Program-made: the position numbers and the translations under genes | Notes under the pieces: generated by a model | Told to the model about the DNA's origin: nothing | What the model saw: the letters and a program-made list of their open reading frames with translations, nothing else | The model's database searches: none | NCBI GenBank assembly: GCA_944472135.2 | Contig: OX235262.1 | Span: 168,329,509-168,393,508, forward strand | DNA: 64,000 nucleotides | DNA from: Trichobilharzia regenti | Taxonomy: Eukaryota > Platyhelminthes > Trematoda > Strigeidida > Schistosomatidae | Direction: 5' to 3' | Shown: positions 54,231 through 64,000 of the stretch, piece by piece | Numbering within the stretch: the first letter of the stretch is position 1 | Layout: the number at the start of each line of letters is the position of its first letter

Positions 54231-55099
54231 ATTATCTGTAAAGGCAGCCTTAGTTAAGTGTTTAACAAACCGAGCAGTAACAATACTAAGTAGTACAACA
54301 AAAAAAGTAAACGATGAAATGAAACAGATGTTAGAAGCGTTGCTATCAAATAACCATCCCATAAAATTCATTATGAAGATGAGTGAAGGTCAAAAACAAA
54401 ATAAAAATAGTGGGCAAACTAATAATGATAACATAAATAAGAGAGTATAAGGCATCTACTATTATACCATATAAGGAGGCGACATCTGAGACCTTACGAA
54501 GGATGATTAATAAAGCAGGAATTAGGGTGGCATTTCAACCTACAAACCCACTCAGAGACAAGCTCTGTAGGTTAAAGAATCCTGTGGGTTGACCCAAATA
54601 GACAAAATAATGTAATTTACAAAATACCCTGCAATAACTGTGAGTGAGGTCAACAACATAGGTCAAACTAGTAGATCGGGTGTAGTCAGATTGTCAGAAC
54701 ATAAGCATTTAGTTGTGGTTTAGAATGACTGACCCCACCCGCGAAGATATGTAATTTTAAAAAAATGCTCAGCAACATAGTAAGTAACATAGGTAGGTGA
54801 AAAGAGACAGATTGGTTAATGAATCCTGGTTCATCGAGTCTATTACAACCAGTACATGCAATAGGAATGGCTCATCGCTCATACCGGAAATATGGAAATA
54901 ACTATTACCAATCAAAAATAATCGAATTATATAAACGAAGTTAAAAAGTTGTGTGAGTACTTTGGTATGATTATAGCTAACAATAAATTGCACTCGAAAC
55001 ATCATCAGTAAATATTACTGTATAACACTGTGAGACTTTATCAAAATAAAATTTTTGTCCATAATGGAGTTATTCTTTCTGCATGTTTATACCACCAAA

Positions 55100-56060
55100 T
55101 CAAATCTACTGGCATAAACACGCAAACTTTTGAGAAAATTCTTATTTTATCGCCAAAGTATGGATGATACTTTCACTCTTTGTGAAAATGATTTGGACAG
55201 AAGCGTAATAATATCTCATTTCGAGGGGATATATATTTAGCTATCAAATTCACGGGTGAAGAAGACTTCCCAAGTGAAACTACCTTTCTAGACGCCCCAG
55301 TGACCAGGGTAAAAATGAATCTGTATAAGAAAGGCAACTCGAATTTTTAATATACACATTTTCACAGCTTTAATCCCCTCTGGTAGAAAAGAAGTTCGGT
55401 AAAGACCCCCAGCTATAACGTCAGAGGTATTCGTTCAAAAGATGCGATTTAAGATGAACTCAAGTTTGTAAACAACATGTTAATTTAAAGCAGTTACGCT
55501 GAGCAGTTACTTCGTCACTAAACACACACATGGCCAAGAAAGCATGGGCTAATTCTTCTCTACCGGTTATCAAGAAGCCTCTATACATACGACCAAAATT
55601 CAAGGCTAATATACCAGGTGAAATAATAACTAAAACGTTGAGAAAATAGATTCAAAGAACATTTGATATTGACAAACTGCAGCTTACATTTTCAATACAA
55701 CCGGTTGTGATTCTGAAACTCAAAGACAAAGTATCTAGGCTAGCTACATCTAAATGTATCTATCAATTCAACTGCTCCTGTGGAGTTAGTTGTATTAGCC
55801 GCGGCTCTAGGAACCTAAATTTTCATGCTCGCGGACTAAATAAAGGTGTTGTTAAAACCGTCACCATTTCTGTATTGGATCGTCTCTTCCAAATAGGCCA
55901 TAAGGCTGGAATTGAAGAGTCTTTCTCCATCATTCATCGGGTATCGAATAAATTACTAAAGACCTCTAGATACGGGACCCTACAAAATGAAGAGGTCAGT
56001 GCAATTCGCTTAAATCAACCGGAGCTTTGTGTGTAAAAGAAACAAGTCCAGCCAGCCATT
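55100..56060 (+). pseudogene. Penelope-like element (third variant), RT distal part and GIY-YIG
   Basis: FYRQSMDDTFTLCENDLD near 55140 holds the catalytic MDD. A degraded distal RT follows. After that, 55520-55700 has AKKAWANSSLPVIKKPLYIR, a linker typical of Penelope-like elements. 55707-56036 reads SKCIYQFNCSCGVSCISRGS, where YIGR-like is changed to CISRG, and ends QPELCV. Confidence 0.7.
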
Positions 56061-56221
56061 GTTGCTATTCTGACCTGTTGTCTAACCCCTAAATTCATAA
56101 ATTCTGTCTTACCTCCCTTAATTTATCCTAGTATTCAATCAGTTTAGTGTTATATGTGATGCATATTACCTCTGTGTCGCTTACTGATGCCATTGAAATG
56201 TAAAAACAATTTTTTTCCTTC

Positions 56222-56440
56222 GCGTTCCCAGTGGAACATAGGGCCTCAGGCTAGTGGTTTGAAGTTTCTGTAGCAAGGTTTATTTTTACAGAATGAGGTT
56301 GCTAGCCTCATGCCCAACCTTTCCTCTTCACCAGCATTATTTCTGGCTTAACGAGGTACAGGAGTGCGCGGGCCAGGAATCGAATACTGGACCATATGCA
56401 TGATCGGTGTGCGTCCTAAACACTGTGCCACCGAAGCATG
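56222..56440 (-). mobile_element. tRNA-headed SINE with RTE-like body and tail (family 3)
   Basis: On the minus strand the head is GGTGGCACAGTGTTTAGGAC, with a B-box-like TATTCGATTCC. The body contains GGCATGAGGCTAGCAACCTC and CTACAGAAACTTCAAACC, and the tail GAGGCCCTATGTTCCACTGG. Same design as 37500-37735. Confidence 0.62.
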
Positions 56441-56511
56441 TAATAACAGTAATTCTCTAATTGATTAAAAATGCCCATTAAAATTTTCAAAAGAATGGAT
56501 ACTGAACAAAG

Positions 56512-57087
56512 AGTACTCTTTTCGATAGCTTCATCATCAGGCTCTACAGTTATATTTACATTATAGTGAATGAATGAATGAATGAATTAGTGTTATGAAC
56601 AACATTAATGTTGCTGTTTAAATAACATCGAATCAATAATATTGATAGATTACAGCTCAATAGCATCAACATAAAATAAGGTGAATTTTAGAGAAAATTA
56701 GGAAAAATAATATTACAAATTCATGGGTTTATAGTTTCTACTGAAGGCCAGGGCAATAGTAGGGGCTGGACTTGCTTCTTTTGAACACAGAGCACTGGTT
56801 GTTTGAGGCGAATCGCAATAGCCTCTGCTGTTTGGAGCCTGCGGTGCTTCGATGTTTTTGGCAATTTTTTTGGCACCCGGTATAATATAGAAAAGCATTC
56901 TTCTACGCTGGCTTTGTGGTCGGTTTGCACCAGATGGTCCAATATCGAGCTGTTAATGGTTTTCACTACACCTTTACTTAGCCATAGTGGGAGATGTTCT
57001 CGAGCACTAACTCATTCATTCACTATTATGTATATATAACTGTAGAGCCTGATGATGAATTTATCGAAAAGAGTACTCATTGTTCAG
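56512..57087 (-). mobile_element. Penelope-like fragment flanked by inverted arms
   Basis: Minus frame 56966-56721 is a subfamily A-like C-terminus (SSILDHLVQTDHKASVEEC, AEAIAIRLKQPVLCVQ). The left arm (56512-56587, minus sense) and right arm (57010-57087, plus sense) both read CTGTAGAGCCTGATGATGAA, then ATCGAAAAGAGTACTC and TGTTCAGTATC. The arms are mutually inverted. Confidence 0.65.
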
Positions 57088-57289
57088 TATCACCTCTCTA
57101 ATTATTGTAATCTTATAAATGTGAAACTTGATGACGACTTTATCGACATGAATATTTATTTGGTTTTTAATCAGTCTTTTAAAGACACATATATGCGACA
57201 CACAGTTATCGAAGAAGCATGAGATAACGAAATGACGAAAATAACAGAATAACTCACACCATTATATTTTTTTCTGAGAAGCATCATTT

Positions 57290-57680
57290 CAACTAGAGGC
57301 CGGCGGAACGGACAAAGATGTCAAAGCAGGTCAGGATCGGAAAGGCAGGATAGGCCTTTATCAACCTGAAAGCAGTTTGGAACTTTTCTGCACTCTGCCT
57401 CAGCATAAGGAACAAAATTCGCATTTTCAACACCACTGTGAAGTCGGCCTTTTTATACGCGTCAGGAACTTGGCCAGCATGTCAAAAAAGGATTTCAAAC
57501 AGTTTGTTGCAGACTTTCATCAAATAGCTGCCCACTTGGTTGTCTCCATAGTGAAGGGCAAATGGCCAGAAAGAATATGCAACAAGAAAACAGAACACAA
57601 AATGGAGATGTGTTGTTGTAGCCCTATGTTCCACTCGAACCGTAGGGGAATAATAGTAAATAATAATAATAATATATTTT
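57290..57680 (+). mobile_element. RTE LINE 3' fragment
   Basis: Post-RT remnants (QVRIGKAG, NKIRIFNTTVKSAFLYAS with a shift, KWPERICNKKT) and the end TAGCCCTATGTTCCACTCG with a TAATAATAAT tail. Confidence 0.65.
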
Positions 57681-57689
57681 TTCAATAAA

Positions 57690-58980
57690 TACCGCCTTAT
57701 AAGTAAACCGCAATACAACTGCTGAACATATTCATTAATTAACTCGTGTCGCACTTTCTGTGAGTACTGAGAGGAAATCCTAAGCAATCGAGGTGAAGTC
57801 TCATTTGTCGAGTATTCTAAACACTCACATCATGTATTTAGCATTTGTAAGTACAGTGGAGACATATATATATATATGCATTTTAGCTGTCCATCAGAAC
57901 CAAAGACTTACGTTGCCATGAATATCCTAGGAGGATAAGCTACCATTCTCATAAAAGTAATAACGTCAAGTAACATTATCTACTTTGATTGAAATGTTAT
58001 AATATTGATAGATAATTCTGTATTATTTAATATTCTTTCTTTTTAATTAACCATTAAGTGTCTCCCGTAAGTATAAACATCTCAATTTTATTCATTGCTC
58101 ATAACATTCGGGTATAGCTTTTGGATATATATTTATTAAAAAAAATATAGGCGGTTAATGTTTATGAATCGTTTGTACACAAGCGATGTTGCTAAGTAAC
58201 AAACAATTTTTCGAAGTAGATATAGAATTTAAAAAAAGAAAATAATAAAGCAAACCTTGAAATTTATCAAAGTTATTTCGAATTTTTTCACTGAAGGGAA
58301 ATAATTGGGTTTCTGCTGGTATGTTTGTCGCTTTCTGGTATGTGAAAATATCGACGATCTCTTGAGATTAACCTGGTATTACTCTGTTGGTGGTGACTAA
58401 CTACGAATGGGGTTCATGAAGCATATTTCATCCCATTCCCCAGTCATAATCTGGATACACTGATGTCTTGGTGGGTAGACTCTTAACTACTGTAGATTGA
58501 ATAAATCCAGATGAAGCATTTAAATAGGCTGGAAGGCACGTCCTGGACTGCAATCTTGACAACAGCCAGTCAAACGGAACCTAAAAATGTTGGGGAAGGA
58601 TTTTAGCTCTTTTGAATAAGTAGAAATCTTTTGAAGAAGAGGCTATTCTGTGACATAGAAAACAGCTTATTACAGATACCTGACAAACGGATTTCTCTTT
58701 TCCTAGATAGATGTCTTGCACTTTATTGCTCTACTACACAACAAAGAAGGCTTCATAATTTTATTGTTTGTTTCCGAGGTTCAATTTCGGCTTTTAGCTA
58801 GAGAAAAAGAATGTAAAACAGTTAGTCCCTTTAGTAAATCTGGATAGTGTTATTACAAGACGGAGATCATATGAAAAGCAGGATGGATGTGGGTAACACA
58901 TTTTAAACAGTCTGATCAAAGAAATTTACTTATCTAATCATTTTATGTGGAAAGCTGGTTGGATGGTTTCATCATAAGAT
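57690..58980. other. AT-rich, nothing recognised
   Basis: No coding block or repeat signature identified. A short (TA)n run lies at 57866-57878. Confidence 0.35.
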
Positions 58981-58984
58981 GACA

Positions 58985-59150
58985 CCAGTTAGGGAACCGT
59001 TGGAAATCCTGAGGGTCCTGGAGAGCCAGTTCGCCCTAGTTTGACACTCTTCATCAGTACGCACTCGAACCGCGGGGTTCAAACCCAGAGCCTTCTGGTT
59101 ACAAGGCTAGCAAGCTCGTAGACCATTAAGCCACTGGGACCCGTCCCAAC
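58985..59150 (-). mobile_element. Alpha-type SINE with hammerhead relic
   Basis: On the minus strand GGGTCCCAGTGGCTTAATGG and CTGGGTTTGAACCCC form the head. GTGCGTACTGATGAAG follows, with an intact CTGATGA box (59051-59057). The second half is eroded (GGGC-GAAC for GGAC-GAAAC). The tail ends CTAACTGGTGTCATC. Confidence 0.62.
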
Positions 59151-59324
59151 TTCCCAGGAATTTTAACTTCTATGGGATTTAAGAATAAGGATAACTAATC
59201 CAATGCGCGCTAGTGACTACTAGTTAAGGGATGAAGTTGACCGTAGTTCCAGTAAGAAATCGTAACCAGTGGAGTCCACCGAGTCGAGAGTAAGGACAAA
59301 TACTCACTGATGACAATGTTGTTT

Positions 59325-59545
59325 GGTAGCTGAGCTAAAATCACGAACTGGTAGAAGTTAGAATTTATCGGCTGGCGTTGAGTCTAATCCCAGTGGCTGA
59401 ATGAAGTGCGAGCTTGATTTGAAACTGGAAGGTCCTATGTTCGCGCGTGATGCCGAAAAAATCCATAACCAAGACAAAGTAGCTGTCTAGTTTTTCGTGC
59501 TGGTTTTCAATGATTCTCTTACTCCGTGATCTAAACTTAAACAGA
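59325..59545 (+). mobile_element. Alpha-type SINE, degraded
   Basis: Leader GCTAAAATCACGAACTGG, head CCCAGTGGCTGAATGAAG, an eroded hammerhead (GATGCCGAAAAAATCC, AAGTAGCTGTCTAG) and tail. It lies 170 bp from an inverted copy at 58985-59150. Confidence 0.55.
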
Positions 59546-59549
59546 TCAA

Positions 59550-60220
59550 ATCTCTACAACTAACTCGTGAGAATATTTAACACAACCTTTGGCAATATAA
59601 TCAGATCAGAATTATCAAAATAGGTTAGAAGGAATAATAAACTGTTTTGTACCTACAAGTGAAGTGGGACCTGGGTTGACGAATAGCTATCGCCTATGTA
59701 AATTTCACTGAACACCATCTGATTGTTTTTATAGATAATATTCAGAGGAATTCTGATATCAGCATTGTGATTCATATCAATTAAGCTTTTAGATACAGAA
59801 AAAGTTGGTAGTCTGCCACCAGCATTAATCGAGGTTTTACAGCTGCAAGTGTACTATGCAAACACCTCGCGTTTTTCAGATAATCTCCGACTTCCAATAA
59901 CAATATCCATATACGGAAAACCCATTAGCCTGCCATGAAATTTTGTGTGTTTCCAGCGTCATAATTCTTACAGTAACACTGTTTGAACCGACTCCAATTT
60001 GAGTTAGTCAATGACAAAAGCATTCTTTAGTGATAACGAGAAGAGACTATTGATTACCGAGTTTGCAAGAGAGACTAATTACTTATTACTTTTAGCGTGG
60101 ACAAGATGGCTATCAGTTAAGTCGCTGATCTGTAATGAGTTCAACAGTCTTCTCAGGAGTATCATAACAGCACTGTTAACTGAGTGAACTCGTCAGAGAA
60201 TAGAAGGCATCGCCTATAAA
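59550..60220. other. AT-rich, one possible exon
   Basis: A minus-strand frame at 59853-59653 reads INAGGRLPTFSVSKSLIDMN and VFSEIYIGDSYSSTQV before a stop. It has protein-like composition, but no match I know and no convincing splice site. Otherwise nothing recognised. Confidence 0.25.
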
Positions 60221-60224
60221 GTTG

Positions 60225-60850
60225 GGTGTGTCAGTGATTCAGTCATAGAACTCTGGCCAATCACGCCATACCTGGTTCGGGGTTAGATACCAGTCCGATG
60301 CACTCCTATATCTTACCTACCCGACAGTAAGCTTCTTAAGGAGGCGTTGGGCTGTTACTGAAACTTTACAGCTCAGTCTTGAAGTCGTTTTCAACTAGAA
60401 ACGCAAAGTAATAAAACAAAATATAATGCAACGAAATAATGAATCTAGAACGGATGAAGTAATAGCTCAGTCAATGTAAGAGATACAATGTTTCCCTATA
60501 TTAGATAATGCCTACACAGGTAGATTTACTTCTATATTGTTTACCGGTATTTGATCACTGTCGTCTGAGACAACTTTAACAGTACCTAATCCCAAAATAA
60601 GTATTAATGATTGTTTAGAAATGCTACGTCTTCATAATCAGTTCATTAGTGCTCCGTGTGGAGCAAAAGGCTTCAAGCTTGAGCTTCGAAGATGAAGTAG
60701 TGATGTTTTGTTTTATGCATAACTCTTCGTCGTTTTTCGGATCCCTATCAACTTTTAAACTAGGTGAGGCGTAGGAGTGCATTGGCCGGAAGTCGAATTT
60801 CGGACCACGTGATGCGTGAATAGCCAACATTCTATCCTTGAACCTTCGAT
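60225..60850. repeat. Two degraded tRNA-headed SINE copies
   Basis: Plus copy about 60225-60430 (CAATCACGCCATACCTGG, GGTTCGGGGTTAG, then GGAGGCGTTGGGCTG). Minus copy about 60650-60850 (head near 60850-60790, body with GATCCCTATCAAC). Both resemble family 3, with heavy erosion. Confidence 0.4.
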
Positions 60851-60854
60851 GCTT

Positions 60855-61740
60855 TTTCAGAATTACTTCACATAATCTTAATCCAAAGTTATTAGAAATG
60901 CTAGAGGCACTCTAAATTTCATCCTTTGCCAATTTTGCACTAATTAATCTGTAATCTTATGCGATGCTTCACATTTACAGTCAGTTTGCTGTTTACTATT
61001 ATTCGTAGTTGATGGGAAACTAGACAAACATACCATGTGACAGTATTCACATCTACTGAAAACATTGTTTTAGTTTATGACTAGACAAGTTTTTAAAAGA
61101 ACTTTACAAAATAATCACCAAAAAAGAAATGAATGATCAGCACTTTGGAGGCCACTGATCTGAATGCTTCCACAACTCATATCATTGTTCCACCTCCAGC
61201 CATCCATCCATCAGACGTTACATCGAAAACAGTCTACCAACTCGAGACTATTATATCAGACTATCTCACTATCAAAGTAAAATAAACAATATTTATCAGC
61301 TATAAATATATTTTAGAGCATTTTAGAAATGCAGAGAAGTGTGTGATAAGTAATGCTGTTATTATTATTGTTATTTTTAACGCCTAAACTACTTTATCTG
61401 ATAAGACAATTTAATACAGAAAACAATATTTTGTTTTGATTTGATTTCTTGTTCAATGTCAAATGTTTACTTAAAACAAATAATCAGCGTGTTTGTTTGG
61501 ATATGGATGTTTAATGATAACAAGAAACAATATGGTTTTAATAATTCACTTCAAAGTGACATTTTTATACATCATTACTAAGTTGTTGTCTATGAGACAA
61601 GAGAAGAAGTCACCAAAACAGCTATTTTAGACTGTTTTCATCAGAAACCTTCTAGACAAAATGTACGTCTCTAAATCATTTGCTTTGTTTTAACAAAACG
61701 CCAAACTAAAGGCTTCTATTTATTATCTGTAATAAAGTAA
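60855..61740. other. AT-rich, one possible exon
   Basis: 61146-61287 (plus) reads TLEATDLNASTTHIIVPPPA and TVYQLETIISDYLTIK between an AG and GTAAAA. Possible exon, not recognised. The rest shows no feature. Confidence 0.25.
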
Positions 61741-61741
61741 T

Positions 61742-62290
61742 TAGTAGTGTTTTCTGAGCTGGTTGGTTTAGTTGCAGAGCTTTCATCGTCCACCTTCTGG
61801 ACAACATCTTCAGCGCAAGGTTTAGCATAAAGTGAACTGATTCAAATTTTCCATGAATGATAGAACTGCGTCTCCTGGTGACCAGACGTCCTGACACATG
61901 TACTGATCATTTTCTATTGACTTGGATTTTAAACTTTCTGGTCACATGATTTACTTTTTATTAGTTCGTATATTTGGTCAATGTTAACATGTTTGTTAAT
62001 TTCATATTCCTTTGAGTAACAGGGAATTCCTAGAAGCATGTTCGTTAATAAAGACAAAATATACGAACTAATAAAAAGTAAATCATGTGACCAGAAAGTT
62101 TAAAATCCAAGTCAATAGAAAATGATCAGTACATGTGTCAGGACGTCTGGTCACCAGGAGACGCAGTTCTATCATTCATGGAAAATTTGAATCAGTTCAC
62201 TTTATGCTAAACCTTGCGCTGAAGATGTTGTCCAGAAGGTGGACGATGAAAGCTCTGCAACTAAACCAACCAGCACAGAGAACACTACTA
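61742..62290. repeat. Large inverted repeat, 234 bp arms, 81 bp spacer
   Basis: Arms 61742-61975 and 62057-62290 are near-perfect reverse complements. For example, left TAGTAGTGTTTTCTGAGC faces right CACAGAGAACACTACTA, and TTCGTATATTT faces AAATATACGAA. Both arms contain the same frame beginning MSGRLVTRRRSS. No known protein is evident. Confidence 0.85.
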
Positions 62291-62294
62291 ACTG

Positions 62295-64000
62295 CGAATC
62301 ATCCACCTGAGCTACAAATCTTCTCTATTACTTCAAAGTAAAACATATTTGGTCAGGGAATATTGGGAAATTTAGTTAGTGAATTGCAAGAGATCGTTAA
62401 GGGATATTATTTTGATGAATATCACTGCATTTTTTTGAACGTTTAAGACAGAAACCAACTTGTTGTGGTCTGAACTCATGGAACCGATGTCAAAGTCCCA
62501 CTGTAAAGCTGACCAAAATGTCGTCCAGGCGCTCGCAGTCACAAAAAGCTTCAAAGACCGCAAAAAGTCAACTATTTTTCGATAAATCTATGCGGTTTTA
62601 TTCATCAATAATGACATAAAAAACTCAAATTTACCTCAACAGTATCGTTAGACTGGTATACAGGCAAGGTAACTTTCACATACAGAAGAAGTACTGTTGA
62701 AGAAAATTAGTTAACTGAAATTCAACTGTGAGGAGTACCTTCATGCATTTATTCCCCTTGATGAATTTGAATAAAGCAAGAACAATAGTGGTTGGTGCAG
62801 AATAATGTGGTACCATCATTTGTTTCGTTGGCTTCTCATCAGCTGCTTACAGACTGCAAATTTTACATGTTGTCAGTTAACCGAAAGTTCCACAATTAGT
62901 AAACAATGTTCAGAAAATTGCGCTTATATAGTTTTTACACAGGCAGTTCAAGTTAAAACAAAATAAAAATAAATGTATGCATATAGTGGTAGAATTACAT
63001 GATAAAGATGAGACGTGCATTAGATGCATAGTGACTAATAAGTTAGGCAACAATGTACTGAGTTCAACTCAAATTAGAGAAACAAGAGACAAGCAAAATT
63101 ACAGATTATAAAAGCAACGTGACGTTAAAGACAAAGATTGCGTAATCAGATGAGAGAAAAAAAGACACCCAGTTACCAAGGCAAGGAAAAACTAATAACT
63201 GCCTCTTTCCGAACACATAAATCTGGTTTCAAGCGTTTGACAGAAATTGCTTCGGCATTCAGTGCCTTGCAATAGTTCCACCACCTTATCTTTCTTCCTC
63301 ATCCTATATCTTGTTGATCACTAAGAAAGTGTTCCCTTTAACCTTCTACCTTGGAAGTCAAGACAATCAGGTAGTCATCACTCAGCCTGTGCTTTTACAG
63401 TTTGTTAACTCTTGCATATTACCTATTGTTCTTTTGTGCTCCCCTCCCCTACTCTTTCCTCGAAGGGTATTAAAACTTGTCAGTAGGGCAAGTGGTGTGT
63501 CATTAAGTCAGCTCTTTACAAGTGTAATGGACAGACACCTAAACTCATGTGAGAAATGGTCTAATCCCATACTGTCTGACTCTCAGCACCCTCTTTTTTC
63601 ACAACTCTCCATCCCTTGAATCTCATCAGGTAGGACTAGGAGTCATTATAAAAAATTATATAATCGCACAACTTCCTACAAAACTCCTACTTGGCTGGCG
63701 TTCTCTGTGATAGAGATAGTGTTTTAGTGGAACCTACGACTTACTATGTTACTAGCAAAATAGTTGACTCTTTGATCTTCCCCTATTCGTAATTTATGGT
63801 GAAACTATCTTAATTATCTTATAACTTTATTTATTAATATTATTATCATTTTATACATTCTGTACATTTCTGAATTTGTTGTTGCTGATAATTCCAAAAG
63901 GGACGCTACCATCAATTTTGGGTACTTATATCCTGTAGTGAATCTTTTTATTCCTGTTGAGTAAATTAGACGCAGTGTCATACAAACACTGAGAATTCCA
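62295..64000. other. AT-rich, nothing recognised
   Basis: Small frames at 62372-62563 and 63311-63619 have no family signature I know. If the guanylate cyclase gene continues here, its exons were not seen. Confidence 0.3.

Larger units (their letters stand above)
52570..55080 (+). mobile_element. Penelope-like element (subfamily B), near full length but invaded
   Basis: Pieces in order: RT N-terminus 52570-52960 (LQKLMNDKRLIVTRPDEGSV), an inverted Penelope 3' fragment (52970-53600), RT core 53610-53880 (IRWRYVDDTFTVLK with catalytic YVDD), an alpha-type SINE (53990-54230), then distal RT 54235-54480. The endonuclease/C-terminus follows (54600-54900: IPCNNC; RNGSS-like tail). The terminal module at 54970-55075 carries GCACTCGAAACATCATC and ends CATAATGGAG. 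Frameshifts throughout. Confidence 0.7.

Noticed and set aside
61706..62341. MSGRLVTRRRSS frame as a duplicated gene
   Set aside because: It appears twice because the arms are inverted copies. It is short, ends differ and no known domain is present.
62815..62860. Hammerhead ribozyme on the minus strand (CTGATGA...GAAA)
   Set aside because: Only nine bases separate the boxes and they cannot form stem II. No pairing flanks were seen.
63311..63619. 102-codon frame near the right edge
   Set aside because: No recognisable motif. Composition resembles surrounding AT-rich sequence. Not enough to call a gene.

Overview
This window looks like nuclear DNA of a blood fluke (Schistosoma or a close digenean). 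It is AT-rich and eukaryotic. It carries RTE-clade LINEs resembling SR2, Penelope-like elements with GIY-YIG endonucleases, BEL/Pao and Ty3/gypsy LTR elements, tRNA-derived SINEs with hammerhead-like cores, and a host gene with 34-38 bp micro-introns. The species was assigned by inspection only.

Host genes are few. On the minus strand at 795-1332 lie the first three coding exons of a CLUH/Clueless orthologue. On the plus strand, 47103-47894 is the first coding exon of a soluble guanylate cyclase (heme-NO-binding domain). The two genes point away from each other. The roughly 45.7 kb between them is almost entirely mobile DNA. A third host-like fragment, a minus-strand terminal exon with one internal stop, lies at 45808-46068.

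4.5-33.2 kb is one nested cluster. An old minus-strand BEL/Pao element (4536-33187, with terminal duplications GAGCA/GGGCA) was hit by (i) gypsy element A (21607-31568), itself hit by gypsy element B (24053-27514, inserted in A's YGDD codons) and by an RTE LINE (29264-31502, inside A's 5' LTR); (ii) an unidentified 1.5 kb insert near 20-21.5 kb; and (iii) a young plus-strand BEL element of the same family (6180-19387, duplication ATAGA, LTRs differing at 2 of 358 positions). A CR1/jockey-type LINE then entered the young element, and the LINE plus 1.7 kb of flank was tandemly duplicated. After subtracting all insertions, the old and young BEL copies are about 3.99 and 3.97 kb. Both hold gag and a repeat-rich 3' region but no pol. 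This gag-only, presumably trans-mobilised family is the most interesting system here.

33.2-47 kb holds fragments of RTE, Penelope-like and SINE elements. 47.1-64 kb is the guanylate cyclase start followed by sequence (probably intronic) with Penelope-like fragments, a solo gypsy LTR, SINEs with hammerhead relics, several large inverted repeats and long AT-rich stretches in which I recognise nothing.
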